Positions 48,826-58,961 are shown, numbered from the stretch's first letter. The stretch: 64,000 nt of DNA from Thalassospira sp. MCCC 1A03138 (GCF_002115785.1 NZ_JFJY01000007.1:62001-126000), one strand, 5' to 3'. Program-made: numbers and translations. The notes: generated by a model not told the origin, from the letters alone.

Positions 48826-48841
48826 TTCTGGAAACTCCAAT

Positions 48842-48924
48842 AATTATGTAATGTTCACTACAAAAATAAATGCGCCCCTTGCAATCATCCGTCAAGCGAT
48901 TTATTTATCGATCACTACATAATT
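48842..48924. promoter_or_regulatory. SDR/TetR divergent operator region
   Basis: AATTATGTAATG (48842-48853) and CACTACATAATT (48913-48924) form an inverted pair 59 bases apart with one mismatch. The left copy is also part of a near-palindrome GTAATG-TT-CACTAC (48848-48861). This is the usual place for a TetR-family autoregulatory operator. Confidence 0.5.
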
Positions 48925-48947
48925 CATCGAACCCGAGGTTTTTCTAA

Positions 48948-49556
48948 ATGGCTGGACGTGGACGCCCCCGAACCTTTGACCGGGATACTGCATTGGAACA
49001 GGCGATGGAGGTCTTCTGGACCAAGGGATATGAAAGCACCTCCATCTCGGACCTGACGACGGCAATGAACATGAAACCGCCAAGCCTGTATGCCGCCTTT
49101 GGCGATAAGGAAGCGCTGTTTGAAGAAGTCATCAGGCGTTACAACAGCCAGTATGGCGCAAGACTTTGGGGGGATTTGGAACGCTTCGAACATCCAAAGG
49201 ACGCAACCCGGCATGTCCTGATGACAACGGCACACCTGTATACGCAGGATGACACGCCGCATGGATGCATGGTGGTGCTTGCCGCGCCACAGGCGGACTC
49301 CAATCATGCAAACGTCAATCGGGCCCTGCGTGACCTACGCCGCCTCACCGTTGGCAACCTGAAAAACCTCTATGCCAGGGCACAGCATGACGGCCTGATC
49401 CCGCCCGCTGCGAATATCGACAATATGGCGAACTATTACACGACGGTGCAGTACGGCATGTCGATCCAGGCACGCGATGGCGCAACGCGCGACGAACTGA
49501 TCGCCGTTGCCGACGCCGCCATGGCAACCTGGCCAAGCCTGATCAGCACAACATGA
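48948..49556 (+). CDS. TetR-family transcriptional regulator
   Basis: A 202-residue repressor. The N-terminal helix-turn-helix is clear: GRPRTFDRDTALEQAMEVF, then GYESTSISDLTTAM and SLYAAFGDKEALFEEV. The C-terminal ligand domain resembles the TetR_C subgroup with HGCMVVLAAP. GAGG precedes the ATG by nine bases. Divergent from the SDR gene, which it likely represses in response to an unknown, perhaps electrophilic, ligand. Confidence 0.93.
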   Translation: MAGRGRPRTFDRDTALEQAMEVFWTKGYESTSISDLTTAMNMKPPSLYAAFGDKEALFEEVIRRYNSQYGARLWGDLERFEHPKDATRHVLMTTAHLYTQDDTPHGCMVVLAAPQADSNHANVNRALRDLRRLTVGNLKNLYARAQHDGLIPPAANIDNMANYYTTVQYGMSIQARDGATRDELIAVADAAMATWPSLISTT

Positions 49557-49602
49557 TTAGCCAAGGCAAGAAACCGGCCGCCACCGCAATCAACCGCCAC
49601 AA

Positions 49603-51660
49603 TCAATAGATCGCGGTTCCGGCCCCTTCCGGCTTGCCCTCAACCTTGCGCGGGGCCGGATGTTCGGTTGATTTGCGATCCACCAGATCGACAATTTCGG
49701 AAATCACCCGGACCAGTTGGTAATCCTTGGGCGTATAGACCGCCGACACCCCCATCTGACGCAGGACAAGCATATCCGCATCCGGGATGATGCCGCCAAC
49801 AACAACGGGAATATGCCCCGCCCCGTGTGCGCGCAATCCATTCACCACTTCGCGCACCAGCGGCACATGCGACCCTGACAGGATCGAAAGCCCGATCACA
49901 TGCGCGCCTTCGTCGATGGCATTGCGCACCAGTTCATCGGGCGTCCAGCGAATGCCATCATAAAGCACGTCGATCCCGGCATCGCCTGCCTTGACCGCGA
50001 TCTGTTCCGCCCCGTTGGAATGACCATCCAGCCCCGGCTTGCCGACCAGCATCTTCATCCGTTCGCCAAGCTTTTCGGAAACTTCATCCACGCGACTGCG
50101 CAGTTTTTTGATGTCTTCTTCATCGCCGGTCACGATCATCGATGTGATGCCGGTCGGGGCGCGATATTCACCAAACACCTGACGCAGCGTTTCGGACCAC
50201 TCCCCGGTTGTAACCCCGGCATGGGCGCACGCAATCGAACTTTCCATGATGTTGCGGTCTTCGCGGGCGGCGGCTTCAAGATCGGCAAGGCTTCTGGCAA
50301 CAGCCGCCTGATCCCGGCCAGATCGCCATTCTTTCAGTTTTTCGATCTGTTCCTGTTCGGCCATGTCATCGACCGTCAGGATCGATTTTTCACCCGATGT
50401 CAGGGGCGATGCTTCGGTTTCGGTATAGGCATTCACACCGATCACCTTGGTCAGCCCGGTTTCGATATCGGCCAGACGGCGCGCGTTGGATCGCACCAGT
50501 TCCTGTTTCATGTAACCAAGATCGACTGCGGCAATCGCCCCGCCCATGGCATCGATTTTCGCCAGTTCTTCGCGTGCACCGTCCTTAAGCAATCCGACCT
50601 TGCGTTCAATCGCCGGGTTGCCGTCAAACAGGTCATCATATTCCAGAAGGTCGGTTTCATAGGCCATGATCTGTTGCAGGCGCAGCGACCATTGCTGATC
50701 CCATGGGCGCGGCAGGCCAAGGGCCTCGTTCCACGCCGGAAGCTGCACGGCACGCGCGCGCGCATTTTTTGACAGTACCACCGCCAGCATTTCGATCAGG
50801 ATGCGATACACATTGTTTTCGGGTTGCTGTTCGGTCAGGCCAAGCGAATTAACCTGCACGCCATAGCGGAACCGGCGATATTTTTCATCGGAAATGCCAT
50901 AACGATCCCGCGTGATTTCATCCCATAATTCGCAAAATGCCCGCATCTTGCAAATCTCGGTCACAAACCGGATGCCGGCATTCACAAAAAATGAAATGCG
51001 CCCGACAACCTTGGCAAAATCCTCTTCGGGCACCTGACCGGATGCCTTGACCGCATCAAGCACGGCAATCGCGGTCGCCAGCGCATAGGCCAGTTCCTGC
51101 TCGGCAGTCGCCCCGGCTTCCTGCAAATGGTACGAGCACACATTCATCGGGTTCCATTTCGGCACCTCGCGATAGGTAAAGGCTGCAACATCGGTGATCA
51201 GTTTCAGGCTGGGTGCGGGCGGAAAGATATAGGTCCCGCGTGACAGATATTCCTTGATGATGTCGTTCTGGGTCGTGCCCTGCAGGCTGTCGCGCGGCGT
51301 TCCCTGTTTTTCGGCAACGGCAATATATAACGACAGCAACCATGCCGCCGGCGCGTTGATCGTCATGGATGTGTTCATCTGATCAAGCGGAATACCGTCA
51401 AACAGGGTCATCATGTCGCCCAGATGCGATACCGGCACGCCGACCTTGCCGACCTCGCCGCGCGCCAGAACATGGTCCGAATCGTAACCGGTCTGGGTCG
51501 GCAGATCGAACGCGACCGACAGTCCCGTCTGCCCCTTTGCCAGATTCTGACGGTACAACGCGTTCGATGCGCTGGCCGAACTGTGCCCAGCATAGGTACG
51601 GATCAACCACGGGCGATCGCGTTCCGACTTTGCTGCACTGCGTTGATTTTCCATCGACAT
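49603..51660 (-). CDS. ecm: Ethylmalonyl-CoA mutase
   Basis: Adenosylcobalamin-dependent mutase turning (2R)-ethylmalonyl-CoA into methylsuccinyl-CoA, also called MeaA. It has 685 residues, the length of the Ecm branch rather than of a split methylmalonyl-CoA mutase. The N-terminal barrel shows TYAGHSSASASN and SVAFDLPTQTGYDSD. The C-terminal B12-binding domain has DxHxxG at Asp545, His547 and Gly550 (GLDGHSNG). The ribosome-binding site is TGAGG. It is divergent from ccr, and mcd follows ccr, so three consecutive steps of the ethylmalonyl-CoA pathway for acetyl-CoA assimilation lie together. Confidence 0.93.
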   Translation of the reverse strand: MSMENQRSAAKSERDRPWLIRTYAGHSSASASNALYRQNLAKGQTGLSVAFDLPTQTGYDSDHVLARGEVGKVGVPVSHLGDMMTLFDGIPLDQMNTSMTINAPAAWLLSLYIAVAEKQGTPRDSLQGTTQNDIIKEYLSRGTYIFPPAPSLKLITDVAAFTYREVPKWNPMNVCSYHLQEAGATAEQELAYALATAIAVLDAVKASGQVPEEDFAKVVGRISFFVNAGIRFVTEICKMRAFCELWDEITRDRYGISDEKYRRFRYGVQVNSLGLTEQQPENNVYRILIEMLAVVLSKNARARAVQLPAWNEALGLPRPWDQQWSLRLQQIMAYETDLLEYDDLFDGNPAIERKVGLLKDGAREELAKIDAMGGAIAAVDLGYMKQELVRSNARRLADIETGLTKVIGVNAYTETEASPLTSGEKSILTVDDMAEQEQIEKLKEWRSGRDQAAVARSLADLEAAAREDRNIMESSIACAHAGVTTGEWSETLRQVFGEYRAPTGITSMIVTGDEEDIKKLRSRVDEVSEKLGERMKMLVGKPGLDGHSNGAEQIAVKAGDAGIDVLYDGIRWTPDELVRNAIDEGAHVIGLSILSGSHVPLVREVVNGLRAHGAGHIPVVVGGIIPDADMLVLRQMGVSAVYTPKDYQLVRVISEIVDLVDRKSTEHPAPRKVEGKPEGAGTAIY

Positions 51661-51963
51661 GGCGACCTCACGTATCTTTATTACCCAAAATCTTTATTTT
51701 TATTACAAGAAAACGTTATTAAATTACCTACTAGACATCACTTGGATAATTATATAACAATTTGTGCAACGCGATAAAAGCGAAAACTAAGAAAGCACTT
51801 CGGGAACCCCAACCATAAACCTAGGGAAACAGGTGCATTTCAGGGAAAACATCACAAAATCCGTGGCTTGGAGGATTCGTCGACCGCAGCGCAACACAGG
51901 ATAATTTTATTACCGTCCTTTTACAGCGCATCCCGGATCGACCCCGAACAAGGAGTGAAGGCC
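51661..51963. other. AT-rich divergent promoter region of ecm and ccr
   Basis: 303 bases without a gene, strikingly AT-rich from about 51670 to 51790. It must hold both promoters. No unambiguous operator is seen. Confidence 0.55.
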
Positions 51964-53244
51964 ATGAATACGACTGCTGAAGTTCTGCCGTTCCGTGGTG
52001 GTCATGAAGAAAAAGACCTGTATGAAATCGGCGAGATTCCACCATTGGGCCATGTGCCAAAGAATATGTATGGCTGGGCCATTCGCCGCGAACGCCATGG
52101 CGAACCCGATACCGCGATGCAATGCGAAGTCCTGCCGGTCATCCAGCCCGACAGTCACGAGGTCCTCGTCCTCGTGATGGCGGCGGGTGTGAACTATAAT
52201 GGTGTGTGGGCGTCGCTCGGCAAGCCGATCTCGGTCTTTGACGTGCATGACCTGCCCTATCATATCGCGGGGTCGGATGCGTCGGGCATTGTCTGGGCGG
52301 TCGGGTCAAAGGTCACGCGCTGGAAAGTCGGTGACGAGGTCGTCATTCACTGCAATCAGGATGACGGCGATGACGAGGAATGCAACGGCGGTGACCCGAT
52401 GCTGTCCCCGACCCAGCGCATCTGGGGTTACGAGACACCGGACGGATCATTCGCCCAATTCACCTGTGTTCAGGCGCAGCAGCTCATGCCACGCCCCAAA
52501 CACCTGACCTGGGAAGAAAGTGCGTGCTACACGCTGACCCTTGCCACTGCATACCGCATGCTGTTTGGCCATCGCCCGCATATCCTGCGCCCCGGTCACA
52601 ATGTTCTGGTGTGGGGGGCCTCGGGCGGCCTTGGATCGATGGCGATCCAGCTGATCACCACCGCCGGTGCCAATGCGATTGGCGTGATTTCCGATGAAAG
52701 CAAACGCGACTTCGTGCTGGGCCTTGGCGCCAAGGCCGTGATCAATCGCAAGGATTTCAATTGCTGGGGCCAGTTGCCAACGGTGAACGGCCCGGAATTT
52801 GGCGACTATATGAAAGAAGTCCGCAAATTCGGCAAGGCGATCTGGGACATCACCGGCAAGGGCAATGACGTTGATATCGTCTTTGAACATCCGGGCGAAC
52901 AGACCTTCCCCGTATCGTGCAACGTGGTCAAACGCGGCGGTATGGTCGTGTTCTGTGCCGGGACGACGGGCTTTAACCTGACATTCGATGCGCGCTTTGT
53001 CTGGATGCGCCAGAAACGCATTCAGGGCAGCCATTTCGCCAACCTGAAACAGGCGGCCCAGGCCAACAAGCTTGTGATTGAACGGCGCATTGATCCCAGC
53101 ATGTCCGAAGTACTTGGCTGGGACGATATTCCGCGCGCACATATGAAAATGATGCGCAACGAACACAAACCCGGAAACATGGCCGTTCTGGTTCAGGCCA
53201 AACGCCCGGGCATGCGAACCCTTGAAGAAGCAGTCGACGCCTAA
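51964..53244 (+). CDS. ccr: Crotonyl-CoA carboxylase/reductase
   Basis: NADPH-dependent reductive carboxylase making ethylmalonyl-CoA from crotonyl-CoA and CO2, the key step of the ethylmalonyl-CoA pathway. It has 426 residues and belongs to the medium-chain dehydrogenase superfamily. Typical segments are PKNMYGWAIRRERHGEP, HIAGSDASGIVWAVG, the nucleotide loop VLVWGASGGLGSMAIQ and VFEHPGEQTFPVS. The ATG at 51964 follows AAGGAGTGAAG; the frame opens at 51868. mcd follows 155 bases later. Confidence 0.96.
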   Translation: MNTTAEVLPFRGGHEEKDLYEIGEIPPLGHVPKNMYGWAIRRERHGEPDTAMQCEVLPVIQPDSHEVLVLVMAAGVNYNGVWASLGKPISVFDVHDLPYHIAGSDASGIVWAVGSKVTRWKVGDEVVIHCNQDDGDDEECNGGDPMLSPTQRIWGYETPDGSFAQFTCVQAQQLMPRPKHLTWEESACYTLTLATAYRMLFGHRPHILRPGHNVLVWGASGGLGSMAIQLITTAGANAIGVISDESKRDFVLGLGAKAVINRKDFNCWGQLPTVNGPEFGDYMKEVRKFGKAIWDITGKGNDVDIVFEHPGEQTFPVSCNVVKRGGMVVFCAGTTGFNLTFDARFVWMRQKRIQGSHFANLKQAAQANKLVIERRIDPSMSEVLGWDDIPRAHMKMMRNEHKPGNMAVLVQAKRPGMRTLEEAVDA

Positions 53245-53398
53245 GCCCACATAAAGCGTCGACTGACCGTTGGTGGCCCTGATGCGTTCTCGCCCGATCC
53301 GCATCGGGGCTGCCACTTTTCAATCCTTGCCGAACCGGCAGGACAACAATGATAGTCTGCTTCATGCACCAGATGGACCGAACCCGAGGATCAGACCG

Positions 53399-55066
53399 AT
53401 GAGTGATAAAGCCCTGCTGCCCGAACTGACCCGGCTTTGCGATGATGCACTGGCGGCCCTTGCCCCGGTGCATCAGGCCGCCGAAACCGCGATGCGCGAA
53501 ATCGTGACGGTGGATGGCAAAATCGATGCTCGCGCACTGGATGAAAACCAGTATGCCGCCCACGGCTTTGCATGGTTTTCAACCTATGTCACCGCCCTAA
53601 AGCAGATGAAGGCATGGGCGGATCGGCTTACGACACAGGGAAAGTTCGGAACGCTTGAACAATTGATCCTTCAGGCGGCGTTTGGCGAATATCTGGCACA
53701 GATCCAGGGCGGCATTGCGATGTCGCAGGGCGAGTTCATCCGTCTTTCAACCCTTGGCGTCCCGGGCGATGTGATTGCTGCCCTTGGCGATAGCCGCGCG
53801 GTTGCAACCCTGACCGGTTCGGGCAACAGCGACGCCACCCGGCGCGCCATTGCCGATCAGATCAAGGACAGCCTTGATACCGGGCGCTTTGGTGAAACCG
53901 GGCTCGAAGACGAAACCCTTGATATGGTCCGGGACCAGTTCCGGCGCTTTGTCGATGAAAAGGTCAGCCCGCATGCCCATGGCTGGCACGAACGCGACGA
54001 ACTGATCCCGATTGAAATTATCAACGAAATGTCCGAACTGGGCGTTTTCGGCCTGACTATCCCCGAAGAATTCGGCGGACTTGGCATGGGCAAAACCGCA
54101 ATGTGCGTCGTGACAGAAGAACTCTCGCGCGGCTATATCGGGGTCGGCTCGCTTGGCACAAGGTCGGAAATTGCCGCCGAACTGATCCGCCTTGGTGGCA
54201 CGGATGCGCAGAAAGAACACTATCTGCCGAAACTGGCATCGGGTGAAATCCTGCCAACCGCGGTCTTTACCGAACCCAATAACGGATCGGATCTGGCGCA
54301 TCTGCGCACGCGCGCGATCAAGGATGGCGATACCTATAAGGTCACCGGCAACAAAACATGGATCACCCATGCCGCCCGATCCGACCTGATGACGCTTCTG
54401 GCGCGCACCAACCCCGATGAAACCGGATATCGCGGGCTATCCATGCTGCTGGCCGAAAAGCCGCGCGGCACGGAAAATGATCCCTTCCCGGCCAAGGGCA
54501 TGACAGGCGGCGAGATCGAGGTGCTTGGCTATCGCGGCATGAAGGAATACGAACTGTCGTTTGACGGCTTCGAAGTCCCCGCTGAAAACCTTCTGGGTGG
54601 CGATGAAGGCCAGGGCTTCAAACAACTGATGGCAACCTTTGAATCCGCCCGCATCCAGACCGCCGCCCGTGCCGTTGGCGTCGCCCAGAACGCGCTTGAA
54701 ATCGGCATGCGCTATGCACAGGACCGCATCCAGTTTTCAAATCCGCTTTACAGCTTCCCGCGGGTTTACGGCAAAATCGCCTGGATGGTGGTTGAAACCA
54801 TGATCGCGCGCCAGTTGACCTATTTTTCCGCCATCGAAAAAGATCAGGATATCCGCTGCGATATCGAGGCGGGCATGGCAAAGCTTCTGGGGGCACGGGT
54901 TGCATGGTCAAACGCCGATAACGCGCTTCAGATCCATGGCGGCAATGGCTACGCGCTTGAATACCAGATCAGCCGGGTTCTGTGCGATGCCCGCATCCTC
55001 AACATATTCGAAGGAGCCGCCGAAATTCAGGCACAGGTCGTGACCCGCGGTCTTCTGAGCCGATAA
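53399..55066 (+). CDS. mcd: (2S)-Methylsuccinyl-CoA dehydrogenase
   Basis: Acyl-CoA dehydrogenase oxidising methylsuccinyl-CoA to mesaconyl-CoA. It has 555 residues; Mcd carries an N-terminal extension of about 150 residues ahead of the usual acyl-CoA dehydrogenase core, as here. Core features: FGLTIPEEFGGLGMG, TEPNNGSDLAHLRTRA, KTWITHAARSD and a C-terminal QIHGGNGYALEYQISR. The ATG at 53399 follows GAGGAT; the frame opens at 53270. Electrons pass to ETF and ETF-QO, the latter encoded at the left edge. The pathway position with ccr and ecm supports the assignment. Confidence 0.92.
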   Translation: MSDKALLPELTRLCDDALAALAPVHQAAETAMREIVTVDGKIDARALDENQYAAHGFAWFSTYVTALKQMKAWADRLTTQGKFGTLEQLILQAAFGEYLAQIQGGIAMSQGEFIRLSTLGVPGDVIAALGDSRAVATLTGSGNSDATRRAIADQIKDSLDTGRFGETGLEDETLDMVRDQFRRFVDEKVSPHAHGWHERDELIPIEIINEMSELGVFGLTIPEEFGGLGMGKTAMCVVTEELSRGYIGVGSLGTRSEIAAELIRLGGTDAQKEHYLPKLASGEILPTAVFTEPNNGSDLAHLRTRAIKDGDTYKVTGNKTWITHAARSDLMTLLARTNPDETGYRGLSMLLAEKPRGTENDPFPAKGMTGGEIEVLGYRGMKEYELSFDGFEVPAENLLGGDEGQGFKQLMATFESARIQTAARAVGVAQNALEIGMRYAQDRIQFSNPLYSFPRVYGKIAWMVVETMIARQLTYFSAIEKDQDIRCDIEAGMAKLLGARVAWSNADNALQIHGGNGYALEYQISRVLCDARILNIFEGAAEIQAQVVTRGLLSR

Positions 55067-55138
55067 CCAACGATTGCCCCCCCTGATGTTGTCTCTCTCC
55101 AGCGAACCGTGGCCCCGGTGAAAAACCTGGGCAAACTT

Positions 55139-55168
55139 GGCCCGTCACCCTTGACGGGCCTCTTTCTT
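55139..55168 (+). terminator. Terminator of ccr-mcd
   Basis: GGCCCGTCA (55139-55147) pairs with TGACGGGCC (55152-55160) around CCCT, followed by TCTTTCTT. Confidence 0.88.
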
Positions 55169-55301
55169 ATATCAACCTAAAGTATGATATCTTTATATCT
55201 ACCTTGCGGTGGTAACATCACCCCAATCAGCAGGTAAAAAATCGAAAAATCGAAGCCTGCGCGGCATGATATGCCGATGGGGAAACAGGGAGAGACGTTT
55301 C

Positions 55302-57401
55302 ATGAATCACGCGTCTGCATCACCGGAAAATACAATTTTTACGCGTGCAAATGCCGCGCGCGAGATCTTTGACAAACATGCCGACAAGCTCGCCGAAAGC
55401 CTTCTGGCCGAGCTGTTTGGCACAGGCCAAAGCAGCAGCAATCAGAACGATCCGAAGGCCCATGTCAGCGCACTGGCAAAACGCCTGCGCACATTGATGG
55501 CCGCCAGTAGCGGATCGGATTTCGATGCCTGCTTTGCCGATCACATTCTGGCCGATACCGTTGCCGGTATCCCGGCCAGCCGCATCGTACAGGCCTACCA
55601 CAACACGGTCGAAAATTTTGCCCGACTGGTCGCATCCGAGGGACGCGGGCGACGCGATCCGGGCGTTCTGGATGCCTGCCGTTCGATGCTGATGGGCGAT
55701 ATGGGCTGCCTGATGGCCCGGGCCGAACGCCGGTCGGCACAGGAACGATCCGCATCGGAAATCCAGTCGATGTCGGAAATCATCGAACGCGAAACCGATA
55801 ACATCATCGCCGAAGTCGGCTTTCAGGCCGGCCGCACCAATGACGTCGCCCAAACCATGGCGTCCGATGCGCATGATCTGTCGGAACTGGTTGAACGGAT
55901 CACGTCAACCACCGCCATTGCCAGCAACAATGTCTCCACCGTCGCCTCCGCGACCGAGGAATTGCAGGCATCGAGCGAGGAAATCGCCGATCGCATCCAC
56001 AAAACCAACGACATCGCCAGTCAGGCCGTGACCCGTGCGCAGGAAACATCGGTCACGATGAACAGCCTGTCAGACACCGCAAGCGAGATCGGCAAGGTTG
56101 TCGATATCGTCAAACGCATTTCCGATCAGACCAAGATGCTGGCGCTGAATGCCACCATCGAAGCCGCCCGCGCGGGCGATGCCGGCAAGGGCTTTGCGGT
56201 TGTTGCCAACGAGGTGAAAAACCTCGCATCCCAAACCGAAAAAGCCATTTCCGACATCAACGCCCAGATCACCGCCATTCAGGACGCAACCTCCGACGCC
56301 GTCGGCGCAATAGAAGGCATCGGTGGCGCGATTGACGAAGTCAGCCAGTTGTCATCGGACATCGCCTCCTCCGTCCAGCAGCAAACCGCCGCCATCAGCG
56401 AGATTTCAACCAGCGCGCAGGAAGTGTCCACCCACATGCAGGGCATTTCCAGCGACATCGCACTGGCCAGCGAAAGATCACACAACGCCAGCAAGACATC
56501 GGAAAACCTGCGCATTCTCGCATCGAATATCCGCAAGGATATCAACGAAATGGAAAACCGGTTCCGCGTTGTTCTGCGCACCAGTGACAGCAGCAACCGC
56601 CGCAATCAGGAACGCGTTCCGATTGCCGTTGATATCGAAATGGATTTCGGCAATGGCGACAAACGCAAGGGTGTTTCCGCCGATATGTCGGTGGCAGGTC
56701 TTCTGGCGCGCATCAAGGCCAGCGATCAGGACAACGGCAAACCGGTTTCGATCCTGCTTGATGGCAGCACACGTTTGCATGGCATTTTAAAAGCGGTTTC
56801 AGGTCTGGGATCGCATGTCCAATTCACCGAACTGGACGAAGACGCCAACCGCACGATCATGGGGCTTTTGCAAAAAACCCGCGATCACGACAACAAGATC
56901 GCCGAACTGGGCGCACCATTGGCGGCCCAACTGGCAAAGACACTGGAAAACGGTATCCGCAGCGGCGAGATCAGCAAAGATGATCTATTCCGTCCCCGCT
57001 ACGAACCGATTGAAGGCTCTGATCCGATACAGTTCATGACGCCCTATATCCCCTTTACCGACCGGCATTTCACCCCGTTACAGGAAGAAATCCTGCAAAA
57101 GGACAAACATATCGTGTTTGCCGCCGGGGTGGATATCAACGGCTTCCTGCCGACCCATAACAAGGTCTACAGCCAGCCACAGCGCCCCGGTGAACCGGCA
57201 TGGAACATGGGCAATTGCCGCAACCGGCGCATCTTTGACGACCGGGCCGGCCTGATGGCCGCGCGCAACACCAAACCCAAACTGTTGCAGACCTATTTCC
57301 GCGACATGGGATCGGAAGTCGTGTTCATGAAGGAATGCGACATCCCGATTGTCGTGAATGGCGAACAATGGGGCAATCTGCGCATCGGATATCGCGCCTG
57401 A
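55302..57401 (+). CDS. Soluble MCP with PilZ domain and C-terminal sensor domain
   Basis: A 699-residue chemoreceptor-like protein without membrane helices. Residues 1-160 are an all-helical region that could be a divergent sensor-globin or other cytoplasmic input domain. Residues about 180-420 form the MCP signalling coiled coil with the hairpin tip [20 protein letters not shown] PilZ domain follows (about 430-515) with the c-di-GMP motifs RRNQER and ADMSVAG. The C-terminal 140 residues ([38 protein letters not shown] and QWGNLRIGY) resemble a Cache-like sensor found on alphaproteobacterial MCPs. AGGGAGAG precedes the ATG at 55302. The layout links chemotaxis, c-di-GMP and a cytoplasmic ligand. 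Confidence 0.88.
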   Translation: MNHASASPENTIFTRANAAREIFDKHADKLAESLLAELFGTGQSSSNQNDPKAHVSALAKRLRTLMAASSGSDFDACFADHILADTVAGIPASRIVQAYHNTVENFARLVASEGRGRRDPGVLDACRSMLMGDMGCLMARAERRSAQERSASEIQSMSEIIERETDNIIAEVGFQAGRTNDVAQTMASDAHDLSELVERITSTTAIASNNVSTVASATEELQASSEEIADRIHKTNDIASQAVTRAQETSVTMNSLSDTASEIGKVVDIVKRISDQTKMLALNATIEAARAGDAGKGFAVVANEVKNLASQTEKAISDINAQITAIQDATSDAVGAIEGIGGAIDEVSQLSSDIASSVQQQTAAISEISTSAQEVSTHMQGISSDIALASERSHNASKTSENLRILASNIRKDINEMENRFRVVLRTSDSSNRRNQERVPIAVDIEMDFGNGDKRKGVSADMSVAGLLARIKASDQDNGKPVSILLDGSTRLHGILKAVSGLGSHVQFTELDEDANRTIMGLLQKTRDHDNKIAELGAPLAAQLAKTLENGIRSGEISKDDLFRPRYEPIEGSDPIQFMTPYIPFTDRHFTPLQEEILQKDKHIVFAAGVDINGFLPTHNKVYSQPQRPGEPAWNMGNCRNRRIFDDRAGLMAARNTKPKLLQTYFRDMGSEVVFMKECDIPIVVNGEQWGNLRIGYRA

Positions 57402-57437
57402 TCAGATCGGGCTGCCAGCCAGATCGCAGATTGAAAA

Positions 57438-57467
57438 AAAGGGGCAGATCACAAGACCTGCCCCTTT
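57438..57467. terminator. Bidirectional terminator
   Basis: AAAGGGGCAG (57438-57447) pairs with CTGCCCCTTT (57458-57467), preceded by A residues on the left. It separates the convergent MCP and reductase genes. Confidence 0.8.
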
Positions 57468-57478
57468 CGCATTCTGAC

Positions 57479-58822
57479 CTAGCGAAATTCGAACAGTTCG
57501 GTATGGAATGATTTGGCGGGCAATCCCTCACGGACCAGATCGCGTTTCAATGCTGCGGCAAACGGCTGCGGCCCGCAGAACCAGAAACTGGCGGCATGCC
57601 AGTCGGGGATATCGGCTCGAACCCGGTCCGCTTTCAAAAGACCATCCACATCGTCGCGCCAGACATGCAGCGTAACACCGGCCTTGTGCGCCAGTTGCCT
57701 GATACGGTCCATCAGGGTCGCATCCTCGCTCGGGGCGACCTGATAGAAATCGATCTTCTGTTTGCCCGCAGCCGGTTTCAGCGCGAGTTCTTCAAGTTTT
57801 GCAAGGAACGGGGTCAAACCGATGCCACCGGCAATCCAGACCTGACGATCATTGCCATACCCAAAGGTGAACCGGCCATAGGGCCCCTCAAGCCGGACGT
57901 CAGCCCCGACGCGCAAATTGTCTGGCAATGTTTCCGTATAATCGCCCAGTGCCTTCACCAGCAGGGTGATCTGCGGGAATTCCGGGTTCCAGTGCGAGGA
58001 GATAGTAAAGGGATGCGGGCGTTCGTCATCCCCAAAGGCAACGCAGGCAAACTGCCCTGCCTTGTGCCCCTTCCAGCCCGCCTCGGGCATGATGGTGATC
58101 TGCACGGTATCGATATCAGGCAGACGCACCAGATTGACGATCTTTCCGGCGACCTGCCGGTTACGGCCGACCCGCCCGGCAAGGACAATACATGCCGATA
58201 TCGTGCCCGCGATTAGAAGCACAGCCGTCACAATGCCAATCGGGCTGATCCAGTTGCCAAATTCAAACAGGAACATCGCATGCACCACCAGCACCAGATA
58301 CGCCGCAGCGATAAAGGTGTGTGTTTTGGCAAACCAGCGATAGGGAAACCATTTGATCAGGGCAATGATCATCAGGGCCGCGGCAACATAGAACGCCCAT
58401 TCGCCAATCCCCTCGGCAAAGCCGCGCTGACCGGCAAAGAAGCCCTGTAACTGGGAAAATCCGGTCTGATCCCCATGCGACCTGCGCCGACCGCCTTCAA
58501 TCAGGCCAAGGGCCGATGCCCATTTCGGGCCATTCGACCAAAGCCAGTGGATCACGGATGTCACCAGAACCGTAATGCCAAGCCATTTGTGCAGCCGATA
58601 GGTCTTGTCGAGCCCGCCGGTATAATCTTCAAGCCATACCGGACGTGTCGCCAGGATCATGATCAGGCTCATGATAGCAATCGACAGGGTGCCAAAATAC
58701 TGGACCATGAAATTTCGAAGCTGAATGAATTCGGCAACCTCGAACAGGCCCGGATTGGCCGCCAGCCAAAGCAGCGTAATCACAGAAAGGAAACCGACAT
58801 AAATGAAGGATATGTTTTTCAT
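57479..58822 (-). CDS. Ferric-reductase-like transmembrane flavoprotein
   Basis: A 447-residue membrane protein. The N-terminal half has about six helices with paired histidines for haem (LHKWLGITVLVTSVIHWLW and KTHTFIAAAYLVLVVH). The C-terminal half is a ferredoxin-NADP-reductase-like module with the FAD motif HPFTISS, the nucleotide loop GGIGLTPFLA and a terminal FWFCGPQPFA. The family includes ferric and flavin-linked reductases and NOX-like enzymes; the acceptor is unknown. The ATG at 58822 starts the first helix and has only a weak ribosome-binding site; the frame opens at 58900. Repeats of GTATCAAA lie about 100 bases upstream. Confidence 0.88.
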   Translation of the reverse strand: MKNISFIYVGFLSVITLLWLAANPGLFEVAEFIQLRNFMVQYFGTLSIAIMSLIMILATRPVWLEDYTGGLDKTYRLHKWLGITVLVTSVIHWLWSNGPKWASALGLIEGGRRRSHGDQTGFSQLQGFFAGQRGFAEGIGEWAFYVAAALMIIALIKWFPYRWFAKTHTFIAAAYLVLVVHAMFLFEFGNWISPIGIVTAVLLIAGTISACIVLAGRVGRNRQVAGKIVNLVRLPDIDTVQITIMPEAGWKGHKAGQFACVAFGDDERPHPFTISSHWNPEFPQITLLVKALGDYTETLPDNLRVGADVRLEGPYGRFTFGYGNDRQVWIAGGIGLTPFLAKLEELALKPAAGKQKIDFYQVAPSEDATLMDRIRQLAHKAGVTLHVWRDDVDGLLKADRVRADIPDWHAASFWFCGPQPFAAALKRDLVREGLPAKSFHTELFEFR

Positions 58823-58923
58823 GGTCGTGGTCCCGAATGCTACCCCGCAGTCGGGAACACCCCGACAGCGGAATGAACTTAACCAGAAAAACTTCACCAT
58901 ATTATGCCAGATGGGGCATTAAC

Positions 58924-58961
58924 TTGTATCAAACCGTATCAAAATACCGGTTCTGATACAA
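58924..58961. promoter_or_regulatory. GTATCA repeat cluster upstream of the reductase
   Basis: GTATCAAA occurs directly repeated at 58926-58933 and 58936-58943. TTGTATCA (58924-58931) is mirrored by TGATACAA (58954-58961), an 8-bp dyad with a 22-base spacer. Candidate operator for the reductase gene. Confidence 0.45.

Noticed and set aside
49603-51660. Methylmalonyl-CoA mutase large subunit
   Set aside because: Length and neighbours ccr and mcd fit ethylmalonyl-CoA mutase better.
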